64,000 bases of DNA from Candidatus Paraluminiphilus aquimaris (GTDB lineage: Bacteria; Pseudomonadota; Gammaproteobacteria; Pseudomonadales; Halieaceae), in NCBI RefSeq assembly GCF_026230195.1, contig NZ_CP036501.1:1054001-1118000 (forward strand). Direction: 5' to 3'. The notes under the pieces were generated by a model, which ran no database searches, had not been told where the DNA came from, and saw only the letters and a program-made list of their open reading frames with translations. This document shows, in pieces, positions 20,236 to 28,953 of this stretch. Positions within the stretch are counted from its first letter, which is position 1. Each line of letters opens with the position of its first letter. Position numbers and translations under genes: made by a program.

Positions 20236-21345
20236 ATGAGTACGAATGACACCCTTTTGAGCCCAACGCGCGTTGGCGGTCTCGATCTTAATAACCGTGT
20301 GGTGATGGCGCCTATGACGCGGAATCAATCACCCGAGAATGTGCCCACCGATGCCAACGTCGAGTACTACCGAAAGCGTGCGGCCGGTGGCGTGGGTCTG
20401 ATCGTTACGGAAGGCACTTGCGTTGATCACATTGCAGCCAGCGGCTACCCCGGGGTGCCCTACATTCACGGGGAAGAGCGACTGGCAGGTTGGAGGCGCG
20501 TTGTCGACGCGGTTCATGCTGAAGGGGGTAAAATAGCGCCGCAGTTGTGGCACGTGGGCGGAATGCGCAAAAAGGGCATGCTCCCTGAGGGCGATATTGA
20601 CGGTTATGCACCATCAGGCATGAACGTGCCCGGTAAGGTTAATCGGCACGTCATGTCCGCCGCTGATATTGACGATGTAATTGGCGCCTTCGCCAAAGGC
20701 GCCGCCGACTCCAAGGCGGTCGGTTTTGATGCGGTTGAGATTCACGGTGCTCACGGTTACCTGCTCGACCAATTCTTCTGGGAGGGTACAAACCAGAGGG
20801 ATGATTCTTACGGTGGTTCGATGGCGAACCGCGGTAATTTCGTCGCCGAGATCGTCGCGGCCTGTCGTGCTGAAGTCGGGCCTGACTTTCCGATCATTCT
20901 TCGTTGGTCTCAGTGGAAGCAGCAGGACTACACGGCACGATTGGCAACGACCGAATCAGCGATGGCTGATTTTTTAGAGCCGTTGGTTGATGCAGGAGTT
21001 GATATTTTCCACTGCAGTCAGCGTCGCTTTTGGGAGCCGGAATTTGAAGGGAGTGATTTGAATTTGGCCGGGTGGGTCAAGAAATTGACCGGCAAACCAA
21101 CAATAACAGTGGGAAGTGTCAGCCTCGATGCCGATTTTATTCCCGATCCGGGTGAGGTTGGATTCAAAGCGGCAAAACCTGCATCACTCGACAAGTTAAA
21201 CCACATGCTCGAGCGCGGTGATTTCGACTTGGTGGCTGTCGGTCGTGCGCTGATTGCGAACCCTGACTGGGTGCGGGTAATAGAGCGCGGTGACGTGAGT
21301 CGACTTGTGGCCTTCGAAAAGCCGATGTTGATGACCTTGGACTGA
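20236..21345 (+). CDS. Old Yellow Enzyme family NADH:flavin oxidoreductase
   Basis: FMN ene-reductase of 369 residues acting on alpha,beta-unsaturated carbonyls or related electrophiles. The N-terminus (LLSPTRVGGLDLNNRVVMAPMTRNQ) binds FMN. QLWHVGG and the active-site EIHGAHGYLLDQF segment (His and Tyr of the substrate site) are present, followed by WEGTNQRDDSYGGS and the C-terminal phosphate-binding DLVAVGRALIANPDWV. It lies between the cryptochrome (divergent) and a TonB receptor (185 nt downstream). The physiological substrate cannot be inferred. Confidence 0.9.
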   Translation: MSTNDTLLSPTRVGGLDLNNRVVMAPMTRNQSPENVPTDANVEYYRKRAAGGVGLIVTEGTCVDHIAASGYPGVPYIHGEERLAGWRRVVDAVHAEGGKIAPQLWHVGGMRKKGMLPEGDIDGYAPSGMNVPGKVNRHVMSAADIDDVIGAFAKGAADSKAVGFDAVEIHGAHGYLLDQFFWEGTNQRDDSYGGSMANRGNFVAEIVAACRAEVGPDFPIILRWSQWKQQDYTARLATTESAMADFLEPLVDAGVDIFHCSQRRFWEPEFEGSDLNLAGWVKKLTGKPTITVGSVSLDADFIPDPGEVGFKAAKPASLDKLNHMLERGDFDLVAVGRALIANPDWVRVIERGDVSRLVAFEKPMLMTLD

Positions 21346-21462
21346 TCGCAAAAAACTCAAAACGGTGGGGTGTCTCTGTAGCGAGGCCGAAAAAAGAGGC
21401 GCCTCTATCATTTTGCGTTTGCGCCGGGGTTGTAATTAAGACGTCACATAGAAACAATGTAA

Positions 21463-21484
21463 TAGCGATCGCATAGCGATTGCA
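21463..21484. repeat. Tandem 11-bp repeat in TonB-receptor leader
   Basis: TAGCGATCGCA at 21463-21473 is followed directly by TAGCGATTGCA at 21474-21484, one mismatch apart. It lies about 46 nt before the receptor start. The 11-bp period puts both copies on one face of the helix, as expected for a cooperative operator. Function is inferred only from position. Confidence 0.45.
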
Positions 21485-21530
21485 TGCGACCTGCTCAAAA
21501 TTATTTCCCAACCCACCCAGGAGACGACTG

Positions 21531-24500
21531 ATGTTTGCTCGAGGACTCAAAACTTCGCGGAAGGTGCTGGCAGCAACGATTGCCGTTGCAGCGGCCTCTG
21601 CATTGGTGGCGACGCCCGCCACATACGCTCAGGAAACCACCGCTGAGGTTCGCGGTGTTGTAATAGATACATCTGGCTCGCCGCTTGAAGGCGCGACAAT
21701 TGTTGTGACAAGTAAAGCGACGGGTATTTCGAAAACTGTTGAAGCGAATGCTAATGGTGGCTACTCAGTCCGAGGTCTGCCTGCCGGTGTCGTATACGAT
21801 GTTGAAGTTATGGCCAATGGACTGCAAAAGTCGATGACAAAAAATGTCTCGCTAGCCGTTGGTCAAGCAGCTGTACTGAACTACAACCTCTCAGCAATTG
21901 AGGAAGTGATCGTTACGGGCGCGCAAGTGGTGCTGGCTGAAACAGCCGTAGGACCCAATGCGATTTTTGATATTGCCGCGCTGCAGGACAGCCCAGCGAT
22001 CAACCGGAACATTAACGACATTATTCAGCAAGATCCGCGTCTCTACGTTGATCAGTCGCGCGGTAGTGTTGACGCCGTTCAATGTAACGGGGCAAACCCT
22101 CGCTATAACAGCCTTACTGTCGATGGTGTTCGGTTAAACGACGGGTTTGGTCTGAACTCAAACGGCTACCCTACTCAGCGCATGCCTTTCCCTTACGATG
22201 CCATTTCAAGTGTGGCCGTTGAGATGGCGCCCATGAGTGTTGTTTACGGCGGTTTCTCAGCTTGTAACATCAACGCTGTGACCAAGGCGGGTCGAAACGA
22301 CATCTACGGTTCGGCTTTCTTTGATTATGGGTCTGATGAGCTGCGTGGAGACAAGCTAGAGGGTGACAGCATCGCTCAGCAGAATTACTCGGAGACGCGT
22401 TATGGCTTCGAGCTCGGCGGTGCACTGATTGCCGATAAGCTTTTCTTCTATGGCGCCTATGAGAAGTACGAGGGGGCTGACCTCAATAACCGCGGGGCAA
22501 TTGGCTCAGGTGCTGTGAATGAAGTGCCTGTTAGTCAAGCAGACCTCGACCGAATTGCGCAGATAGCACGGGACGTCTATGGCTACGAGCCAGGCCGTAC
22601 GGTTTCAGAGCCGTTCGACTTTGACGATGAAAAATACCTTGTGAAGCTGGACTGGTATGCGTCGGATACACAGCGTCTATCGATGACCTATATGTACAAC
22701 GACTCGTTTAACTTCACTCCGTCTGATGGTGACCTTGACGAATTCGAGTTCGATAAGCACTTCTATAAGCGCGGTGCTGAGCTCACGACGTATAACATCA
22801 ACTGGTACGCGGATTGGACCGAAAACTTCTCGACTGAAGTTCGTTACTCCTACAACGAAGTCGATTTCCTTCAGGCTTCCGTATCTGGGCAGGATTTTGG
22901 AGAATTCCGAATCGAACTTGATGAGGTCGATGTATACCTAGGTCAAGACGACAGCCGTCAGGCAAACGATCTTGACTGGGAAGTTGAGCAGTTAGTTGCT
23001 CGCGGCACGTATGTTTGGGGTGATCACGCTATTACCTTTGGCTACGAGCGTGATACGTCCGATATCTTTAACCTGTTCTATCAGCACGTCGACACGGAAA
23101 TCCGTTTCGATGGCATTGATAACTTTGAACAGGGTAATGCTGCGCGTGTCTACTACGGTAATGCGATTAGCAACAACGAAATGGATGCGGCAGTTGAGTG
23201 GGGTTACACCATCAATACCGCGTATATCGAAGACGAGTGGCAGGTAACGCCTGACTTCCGTCTCACCTATGGTCTGCGATACGACTATTACGAATCAGAT
23301 GATGAGCCAGCCCTGAACCCGGCCTTTACGGCGGACTATGGCTTCCCCAATACAGCAACATTGGACGGGCTCGATCTTCTCATGCCGCGTATTGGCTTTA
23401 CCTATGACATGAATGACAGCATGACGCTCAGTGGTGGTGTAGGTCTCTTCTCAGGCGGAAACCCCAATGTCTGGTACTCAAATGTGTTCTCTAACACCAA
23501 TACCACGGCGGTGCAGACACAAATAAGAGGCATCAATCTCTTTGAGCAAGACTACGAGCTTTGTGAGTCCGGTGTGCCTGTTTGCGGTCCCGGCTACGGT
23601 GTGCCCTCTCAGCAGGTGGCTCAGGTTGCTGCAGGAGACGGTAGTAACTTTGAGATCGTCTATCTTGACCCAGACTTCGAAGCGCCTTCAGAGTGGAAAT
23701 ATGCCTTGGGCCTTACGTGGGAAACTGATGCGGGCTACTTAATCACCGCCGATGCGCAGATCACGCGTGGCAAAGACACGGCAATTTATAAGCACGGTGA
23801 TTTAGAGCAGGTTGGCACCAATGACTTTGGAAACGGCTACCCCGCTTATGAGAGTGTTCGTCTGTCGTCATTCGAGTTGACTAATAGCAGCGTCGGTAAC
23901 GAGTCTGAGTCGGTTGCTGTGAGCGTCTTTAAGAGCTTTGAGAATGGTTTGGATATGCGCCTTGGCTATGCGTGGGTAGACTCGAAAGACGTCAACCCCA
24001 TGACGTCCTCGGTGGCTTTTTCTAACTACGTTAATCGAACGTTCTATGACCCAGAAGAGGAAGTGCTCTCTCCCTCAAACTACAACGTAGAGCATCGTGT
24101 TACGGCGGTTCTGAACTACAACGTCAATTTGTTCGGTAGTTACAACACCCGCTTCTCGCTGTTCGGTCAGTCAAGTTCAGGTGTGCCCTACAGCGTTACG
24201 CTAGGTGGCTTCGAGGGTACAAGCTTGGCCTATGGCTTTACGCCTTACCTGGACTTCCTCGAGCACGTCTTGGTGGAGCCTGGAACGCGTAACAACCGTC
24301 GAGGTAGTTCTTGGACAAAGGCAGACCTGCGCATCTCGCAGGAGTTGCCTGGGCTTAGCGACGAGCATAGCGCCCGAGCCTTTGTGGTTGTTGATAACTT
24401 TACGAACCTACTCAACGATGACTGGGGTGTCCTCTACAAGCCTAACTTCCCGTATGGCGTCACACAGGAAGACATCGATGCGGGTCGTACCGAGTCGCGT

Positions 24501-24554
24501 ATTGGCGGAGCGTCGCTCTGGGAGATTCGGGTAGGGTTTAGTTACAACTTCTAA
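21531..24554 (+). CDS. TonB-dependent receptor, Oar-like
   Basis: Outer-membrane, energy-coupled receptor of 1007 residues. A signal peptide (cationic FARGLKTSRK, then an Ala/Val-rich core) ends near ATYA|Q. A carboxypeptidase-regulatory-like beta-sandwich follows (about residues 37-115, with GSPLEGATIVV and GYSVRGLPAG). The plug begins at IEEVIVTG and includes a loop with a Cys in DAVQCNGANPRYNSLTVDG. A long barrel then ends in aromatic SYNF. N-terminal carboxypeptidase-like domains with this plug are typical of Oar-type receptors of marine bacteria. The ATG at 21531 follows AGGAGA; 17 extra codons upstream are not signal-like. A strong terminator follows. The ligand is unknown; the downstream nucleoside transporter is a possible hint. 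Confidence 0.92.
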   Translation: MFARGLKTSRKVLAATIAVAAASALVATPATYAQETTAEVRGVVIDTSGSPLEGATIVVTSKATGISKTVEANANGGYSVRGLPAGVVYDVEVMANGLQKSMTKNVSLAVGQAAVLNYNLSAIEEVIVTGAQVVLAETAVGPNAIFDIAALQDSPAINRNINDIIQQDPRLYVDQSRGSVDAVQCNGANPRYNSLTVDGVRLNDGFGLNSNGYPTQRMPFPYDAISSVAVEMAPMSVVYGGFSACNINAVTKAGRNDIYGSAFFDYGSDELRGDKLEGDSIAQQNYSETRYGFELGGALIADKLFFYGAYEKYEGADLNNRGAIGSGAVNEVPVSQADLDRIAQIARDVYGYEPGRTVSEPFDFDDEKYLVKLDWYASDTQRLSMTYMYNDSFNFTPSDGDLDEFEFDKHFYKRGAELTTYNINWYADWTENFSTEVRYSYNEVDFLQASVSGQDFGEFRIELDEVDVYLGQDDSRQANDLDWEVEQLVARGTYVWGDHAITFGYERDTSDIFNLFYQHVDTEIRFDGIDNFEQGNAARVYYGNAISNNEMDAAVEWGYTINTAYIEDEWQVTPDFRLTYGLRYDYYESDDEPALNPAFTADYGFPNTATLDGLDLLMPRIGFTYDMNDSMTLSGGVGLFSGGNPNVWYSNVFSNTNTTAVQTQIRGINLFEQDYELCESGVPVCGPGYGVPSQQVAQVAAGDGSNFEIVYLDPDFEAPSEWKYALGLTWETDAGYLITADAQITRGKDTAIYKHGDLEQVGTNDFGNGYPAYESVRLSSFELTNSSVGNESESVAVSVFKSFENGLDMRLGYAWVDSKDVNPMTSSVAFSNYVNRTFYDPEEEVLSPSNYNVEHRVTAVLNYNVNLFGSYNTRFSLFGQSSSGVPYSVTLGGFEGTSLAYGFTPYLDFLEHVLVEPGTRNNRRGSSWTKADLRISQELPGLSDEHSARAFVVVDNFTNLLNDDWGVLYKPNFPYGVTQEDIDAGRTESRIGGASLWEIRVGFSYNF

Positions 24555-24568
24555 TTACCCACTGAATG

Positions 24569-24596
24569 AAAAGGCACCTTCGGGTGCCTTTTTTTT
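24569..24596 (+). terminator. Rho-independent terminator after the TonB receptor
   Basis: Arms AAAAGGCACC and GGTGCCTTTT around a stable TTCG tetraloop, followed by a T-run, begin 15 nt after the stop codon. Confidence 0.93.
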
Positions 24597-24653
24597 GTCT
24601 GTAAGTTTTGTGAGGGAGGCTTAGATATTCCTAAAAGTTATGTGTTTTTATTT

Positions 24654-24759
24654 AAAAATTAATATAAGGCAAAACTTACATTAATTTTTGTTACCTTTAA
24701 TGTAGAAATAGGTAACATATAAACCAAATGATGCTTGTCTACGTTAACAAGGAGGTAAC
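24654..24759 (+). promoter_or_regulatory. AT-rich leader with alternative hairpins near a strong SD
   Basis: This leader before a 33-codon ORF has several pairing elements. AAAAATTAAT (24654-24663) is a perfect inverted repeat of ATTAATTTTT (24680-24689). GTTACCT (24690-24696) can pair with AGGTAAC at 24710-24716, or with the identical AGGTAAC at 24753-24759, which overlaps the Shine-Dalgarno AAGGAGG (24749-24755). A small CTTGT/ACAAG stem (24734-24738 with 24747-24751) also touches the ribosome site. These mutually exclusive pairings resemble a translational switch. What would be sensed, or whether the leader is transcribed at all, is not known. Confidence 0.45.
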
Positions 24760-24861
24760 ATGAACAGCACGAATTCAGGATGGTTAAACTTTGCAAGCAC
24801 GGCATTCACCTTTTCTGTGGTGATCTCCGTCATGTTTTATTCTGTAGGGTCCATGGTTTGA
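24760..24861 (+). CDS. Putative 33-residue membrane peptide
   Basis: A short ORF starting ATG at 24760 with an unusually strong Shine-Dalgarno (AAGGAGG, 4 nt spacing). The 33 residues begin MNSTNSGWLNFAS and continue as one hydrophobic stretch long enough for a single membrane span (FTFSVVISVMFYSVG). No family is recognised. Its stop TGA overlaps a TTG that opens a second small ORF. Support is the ribosome site, the hydrophobic profile and the structured leader. Against it stands the short length. Confidence 0.4.
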   Translation: MNSTNSGWLNFASTAFTFSVVISVMFYSVGSMV

Positions 24862-25040
24862 AGGACAGTTTGCGAAAGGTTTCGAGAGGTAAGGGACTTG
24901 TGCCCACGCTGATCGCGCTGGTCGTGATAACGCTCGTCACTGAGCGAGGTCTATCATCGACCATGAGAAAGCCCGGAATATTTGTAACGCGGTCGGCGCA
25001 GGCAGGTGTTTACGTCCCCGCCTTCATGGACTCGCTGTAA
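24858..25040 (+). CDS. Putative 60-residue membrane peptide
   Basis: An ORF that can start at a TTG overlapping the stop of the preceding 33-codon ORF (TTGA, 4-nt overlap), implying translational coupling. The product has a basic N-terminus (KDSLRKVSRGKG), one hydrophobic segment (LVPTLIALVVITLV) and a moderately basic C-terminal part ending FMDSL. It would be a single-span protein. The open frame actually extends upstream to 24780 with a poor start. No family is recognised and the ORF could be chance. Confidence 0.3.
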   Translation: MKDSLRKVSRGKGLVPTLIALVVITLVTERGLSSTMRKPGIFVTRSAQAGVYVPAFMDSL

Positions 25041-25286
25041 GCGCGCGCATGGGCACCCCCTTCGTGGGGCCTGTTATGTGAGCGTGGTAACGACATATTT
25101 ACTCGCCTTTTCCGTTTTGCCAGTAAGTGAACGGCCAGCATAAAAAACCTGATCTCATAATCTGATTTAATGACTTAGGTCGTCACACACCAGCCTGTGG
25201 CCGCAGCATTTACGCCGCTCATTGGCCGAGTCGCTCTCGATAAGTAAATTGTAATATTAAGTTTGGACGACCCTCCGTTTCTCGGT
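25041..25286. other. Intergenic region before the nucleoside transporter
   Basis: About 245 nt with no convincing gene. A short GC hairpin (CCCC ... GGGG around 25064-25077) lacks a T-run. The AT-richer stretch around 25140-25260 probably holds the promoter for the nucleoside transporter, but no clear -35/-10 pair was identified. Confidence 0.3.
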
Positions 25287-26549
25287 ATGGTTACGCCTTC
25301 CAATTTTTCGGGGCGTCTTATGCACAGCGTTTTCGGCATGCTGGTCATCGTGGCTTTCGCCTATACAGTCTCCTCCAGTCGGGAACACATTGCCTGGCGG
25401 ACTGTTGGCATTGCATTTGTTATTCAGTTTGCGATTGGCGGCTTAGCGCTATTCACCTCGTGGGGAAATCGGGCGCTTAGTGCAGCCGCTGATGCGACCG
25501 GGGCATTATTGAGCTATTCCCGCGCCGGCATTGATTTTATGTTCGGTCAATTAGCAGCCTATGACGGTCCTATCGGTTTTGTGTTTGCCGTAAATGTCCT
25601 GCCCGTGGTGGTGTTCTTCAGTGCTTTCATAGCGGTGATGTATCACCTTGGGGTCATGATGTGGATTGTTCGGTTTTTGGGTGGTGGCTTACGGCGACTG
25701 CTCGGGACGAGTCATGCCGAATCGATGTCAGCCGCAGCCAATATTTTTGTGGGTCAGGCCGAAGCGCCTTTGGTGGTGAAGCCGTTTATTCCAACGATGA
25801 CGCGCTCCGAATTATTTGCCGTGATGGTAGGCGGGCTCTCGACAATCGCAGGCTCGGTTATGGCCGGTTACGTCGCCCTGGGGATACCGTTGGAGTACCT
25901 AGTTACAGCGAGCTTCATGGCGGCACCCGGTGGTCTAATGATGGCCAAGCTCATCGAGCCAGAGACAGATAATCCGATTGTGCCCAAAGTGGGTGATACA
26001 TCGACGACGCCACGTTACGTTAATCTCATCGATGCGGCGGCGACTGGGGCGCTCGATGGCTTGCGTATGGCGGCGGCAATTGCCGCGATGCTCATCGCTT
26101 TTGTCGCCCTGATAGCGCTTGTAAACGGCATACTGCAGTACTTCGGTGCTTACGTGGGTTTCGGCGAAGTAACCTTAGAGATGATTCTTGGCTTTCTCCT
26201 GAGTCCTGTCGCGTGGCTTTTGGGTGTGCCCTGGGCTGACGCATCCATCGCTGGAAGCCTCATTGGTCAGAAGCTGATACTCAATGAGTTTGTTGCGTAT
26301 GTTGCATACTCTGACGTCAGCGCTTCGATGTCGCCCATTTCACAAGCTATCGTTATTTTTGCGCTCTGCGGTTTCGCAAATCTCTCGTCCATTGCCATAT
26401 TGCTGGGCGGTCTGGGTGCGTTGGCGCCTTCTCGGCGAGACGATATTTCACGATTAGGTGTTCGAGCACTTATCGCTGCCACCTTGGCGAATCTAATGAA
26501 TGCAGCGCTGGCTGGGTTTTTCCTGTCACTACCGGGGGCTGCCGGTTGA
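25287..26549 (+). CDS. CNT-family nucleoside transporter (NupC-like)
   Basis: Inner-membrane nucleoside/cation symporter of about 420 residues with around ten hydrophobic segments. Family features include SREHIAWRTVGIAFVIQF near the N-terminus, the GQAEAPLVVKPF motif (substrate-binding Gln/Glu) near residue 155, the second-repeat NEFVAYV motif near 335 and the C-terminal ALCGFANLSSIAI. Start choice is uncertain: ATG at 25287 or 25320 are both plausible with weak ribosome sites, and the longest frame uses a TTG at 25263. It is followed 2 nt later by a 2OG-Fe(II) oxygenase, so the two form an operon, perhaps for modified-nucleoside or base salvage. Confidence 0.88.
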   Translation: MVTPSNFSGRLMHSVFGMLVIVAFAYTVSSSREHIAWRTVGIAFVIQFAIGGLALFTSWGNRALSAAADATGALLSYSRAGIDFMFGQLAAYDGPIGFVFAVNVLPVVVFFSAFIAVMYHLGVMMWIVRFLGGGLRRLLGTSHAESMSAAANIFVGQAEAPLVVKPFIPTMTRSELFAVMVGGLSTIAGSVMAGYVALGIPLEYLVTASFMAAPGGLMMAKLIEPETDNPIVPKVGDTSTTPRYVNLIDAAATGALDGLRMAAAIAAMLIAFVALIALVNGILQYFGAYVGFGEVTLEMILGFLLSPVAWLLGVPWADASIAGSLIGQKLILNEFVAYVAYSDVSASMSPISQAIVIFALCGFANLSSIAILLGGLGALAPSRRDDISRLGVRALIAATLANLMNAALAGFFLSLPGAAG

Positions 26550-26551
26550 GT

Positions 26552-27403
26552 ATGAACACACAGACACCCTCAGAGTTACCGCTGATCGACTTCAATAAGG
26601 AGGGCGCCAGTCAGTCGTTTTTCGACAGCTTGAGGACGTTCGGATTCGCGACCCTCGTGAACCATCCGCTGGATATGGTCCGAGTGGACCGTATCTACAC
26701 GAGTTGGCGTGACTACTTTGCCGCGGGTGTTGGTTCACAGTTCGTTATGGATCCAAAGAATCAAGATGGCTACGTAACACTTGAGCAAGCCGAGAGTGCG
26801 AAAGGCCAGGTATTGAGAGATCACAAAGAGTACTTTCAATTCTATGACTGGGGGCGATGCCCTGAGCACCTAAAGGAAGACCTAAGCGATCATTTTCAAG
26901 ATTGCGTTCGTTTTTCCGCTACCTTGCTTCAGTGGGTTGCATCCCACCTTCCTCAAAAGGTCGCTGAGTCACTCTCGATGCCCTTAGAGGAGATGATTCA
27001 AGAGAGCGCACAGTCGATGTTGCGCGTCCTGCATTACCCGCCCGTGCCTGATGGTTCGGCACTTCCTCGCGCGGCGGCGCATGAAGACATTAATTTGCTG
27101 ACTATTCTGCCCGCGTCAGACGGTCCTGGCTTGGAGCTTCAACTGCAGGACGGGAAGTGGATTGAAGTCGTCAACCGGCCCTCTCAGGTTGTCGTAAATA
27201 TTGGCGATATGCTCCAGGAGGCCACGGGCGGTTACCTGCGTTCGACGACCCACCGTGTTGCTGCCACCAAGACTGAAGATCTGCGCCGCGGACGCATGTC
27301 CTTGCCACTTTTTCTGCACCCCCGGCCCGATGTCGTTTTGTCAGACCGATACACTGCAAATGCGTATCTTCAGCAGAGACTCAAAGAGTTAGATGTTATT
27401 TAG
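26552..27403 (+). CDS. 2-oxoglutarate/Fe(II)-dependent oxygenase (isopenicillin N synthase-like)
   Basis: Cytoplasmic non-heme iron dioxygenase of 283 residues. The N-terminal half resembles DIOX_N (LPLIDFNKEG ... FGFATLVNHPL). The double-stranded beta-helix has the iron ligands H-x-D in AAHEDINLLTIL near residue 175 and the distal His in STTHRV near 232, plus the 2OG-binding Arg in RRGRMSLPLFLHP. The ATG at 26552 lies 2 nt after the transporter stop; a TTG overlapping that stop (TTGA) is an alternative. Such enzymes hydroxylate or demethylate small molecules. The neighbour suggests a nucleoside- or base-derived substrate, which is inference. Its end overlaps the end of the convergent EamA gene by 8 nt. 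Confidence 0.88.
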   Translation: MNTQTPSELPLIDFNKEGASQSFFDSLRTFGFATLVNHPLDMVRVDRIYTSWRDYFAAGVGSQFVMDPKNQDGYVTLEQAESAKGQVLRDHKEYFQFYDWGRCPEHLKEDLSDHFQDCVRFSATLLQWVASHLPQKVAESLSMPLEEMIQESAQSMLRVLHYPPVPDGSALPRAAAHEDINLLTILPASDGPGLELQLQDGKWIEVVNRPSQVVVNIGDMLQEATGGYLRSTTHRVAATKTEDLRRGRMSLPLFLHPRPDVVLSDRYTANAYLQQRLKELDVI

Positions 27404-28307
27404 GGCGATTGAGCGCCTGCTGACCGACCAGCCCTGCCAAAATAAGCAATAGCCCGGCAAGCGTGCTCGTAGCGACCGGCTCACCGAGCACTGTCGCGAT
27501 GAAGACAAGCGATAAAGGTGGTGCGAGGAAGATGAGGCTGCTGACCCTAATGGGCTTGTCTGTGAGCTGCATGGCGTTCATCCAGAGCACGAAAGCGAGG
27601 CCCATTTCAAAAAGACCCACATAAAGACCGCCCATGAGGGTGCCCACGTTCATATCGGGTAGGCTCGCAGTTGCCGCTAATATCGCCCAAAGTATCGGGA
27701 CCGCCATCGAGAAGTTGAGTAGCAAGGCCACCTCAGGATCCATCCTCTCGTGCTCGACGGTTCGGGTATTGATGACCCATGACAGCCCCCACAGCACCGT
27801 CGATCCGATGGCCAGTAACACGCCCGTTACGTTCTCAAATTCGAACGATGCGAGGTTGCCGTCTGTGACAATAATTAGAATGCCAAGATAGCTTAAGAGC
27901 GCCAGCGCTGCCTCCTTTCCTGACGGAAGACTGCGTGAAAAGCACGATGCGATAAGCGGAAGCGTGAGTCCCCAAGTGTAGTTGATCGCCATCGCGTCCT
28001 GCGCAGGTAGCAGGTCATAAGCGCTGAACAATACCCAGTAAAAGAGGGTGGGGTTGAGGAAGCCTAAGCTAAAACACCGTAGGAGCGAACGCCTCGAAAG
28101 GGCGGTGAAACTCAAAAGCGTTCCTCGGGACACAAGCCGCGCAGCAAAGAACAACCACGATACCGTCGCGGCAAGCGTAATGAGCTGCATAGGGGAGCTG
28201 AACTCCAACGCCCATTTAAACGCCGTGGCCATGGTGCTCCATAGGCCAACTGCCGCCATCCCATATACCAGCGCAAGACGATTTGTTGATGGGGTTCCTT
28301 CAGACAT
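27396..28307 (-). CDS. EamA/DMT-family membrane transporter
   Basis: Ten-helix inner-membrane protein of 303 residues with two tandem EamA repeats (first about 10-145, second about 160-295). Such proteins export amino acids, bases or other metabolites. The second repeat shows FEMGLAFVLWMNAMQ and ends LLLILAGLVGQQ. The start at 28307 (MSEGTPSTNRLALVYG) gives the usual topology; the longer frame overlaps the carbonic anhydrase gene on the other strand. It is divergent from that gene (about 80 nt) and tail to tail with the oxygenase. The substrate is unknown. Confidence 0.87.
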   Translation of the reverse strand: MSEGTPSTNRLALVYGMAAVGLWSTMATAFKWALEFSSPMQLITLAATVSWLFFAARLVSRGTLLSFTALSRRSLLRCFSLGFLNPTLFYWVLFSAYDLLPAQDAMAINYTWGLTLPLIASCFSRSLPSGKEAALALLSYLGILIIVTDGNLASFEFENVTGVLLAIGSTVLWGLSWVINTRTVEHERMDPEVALLLNFSMAVPILWAILAATASLPDMNVGTLMGGLYVGLFEMGLAFVLWMNAMQLTDKPIRVSSLIFLAPPLSLVFIATVLGEPVATSTLAGLLLILAGLVGQQALNRPK

Positions 28308-28385
28308 AGGTTTCGGACTGTATTCCTCGCTAGCCAATGAGTAGACTCGAAGCCGTATTCGAAGCCTATCTAAGAGGAGCCAACA

Positions 28386-28934
28386 ATGGGCCACATCAGC
28401 AAAAATGTCACCCTCGATAACCCAGCCTACATCCATGAATCGGCGTGGTTATATGGGAAGGTCTATATTGGCCCTGGAGCCTCGGTATGGCCCAACGTTG
28501 TGACACGTGCTGAAACGTATGAGATTCGCATTGGTGCACGAACCAACATCCAAGATTTTGTCATGATCCATGTCGGTGCGGCCTCGCCAACGATTGTTGG
28601 GGAAGAGTGCTCTATTACGCATCATGCAACCCTTCATGGCTGCACGATAGGTGATCGCTGCTTAATCGGTATTAACGCGACGATCATGGATGGGGCAAAA
28701 ATCGGCAATAACTGCATTGTCGCGGGGCACACTATTGTCACGGAGGGCAGTGAGTTTCCCGACAACACGATCATTGCAGGCGTGCCCGGAAAGGCCGTTG
28801 CGACCAGAGACTGCGGTGAGGCTAACCTTGTGAATGCCAAGTTTTACAGTGCCATGGCCGAGACCTATGCAGCGGGTGACGATCGCTTATCGAAAGAAAA
28901 GGTCGATGAGGTTCTCAGCTCTTTGAGTTCCTGA
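28386..28934 (+). CDS. Gamma carbonic anhydrase family protein
   Basis: Left-handed beta-helix protein of 182 residues that forms trimers with zinc or iron between subunits. Hexapeptide repeats run from about residue 20 to 140. The metal-binding histidines appear in MIHVG (near 59) and in ITHHATLHG (near 78 and 83). The protein belongs to the YrdA/PaaY/CaiE-like group, of which some members hydrate CO2 and others act as thioesterases in CoA catabolism. AGAGGAG precedes the ATG. It is convergent with a rhodanese-SulP operon; since some SulP proteins carry bicarbonate, a link is possible but unproven. Confidence 0.88.
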   Translation: MGHISKNVTLDNPAYIHESAWLYGKVYIGPGASVWPNVVTRAETYEIRIGARTNIQDFVMIHVGAASPTIVGEECSITHHATLHGCTIGDRCLIGINATIMDGAKIGNNCIVAGHTIVTEGSEFPDNTIIAGVPGKAVATRDCGEANLVNAKFYSAMAETYAAGDDRLSKEKVDEVLSSLSS

Positions 28935-28953
28935 CCTGGTGTTGCCGGTAGCG

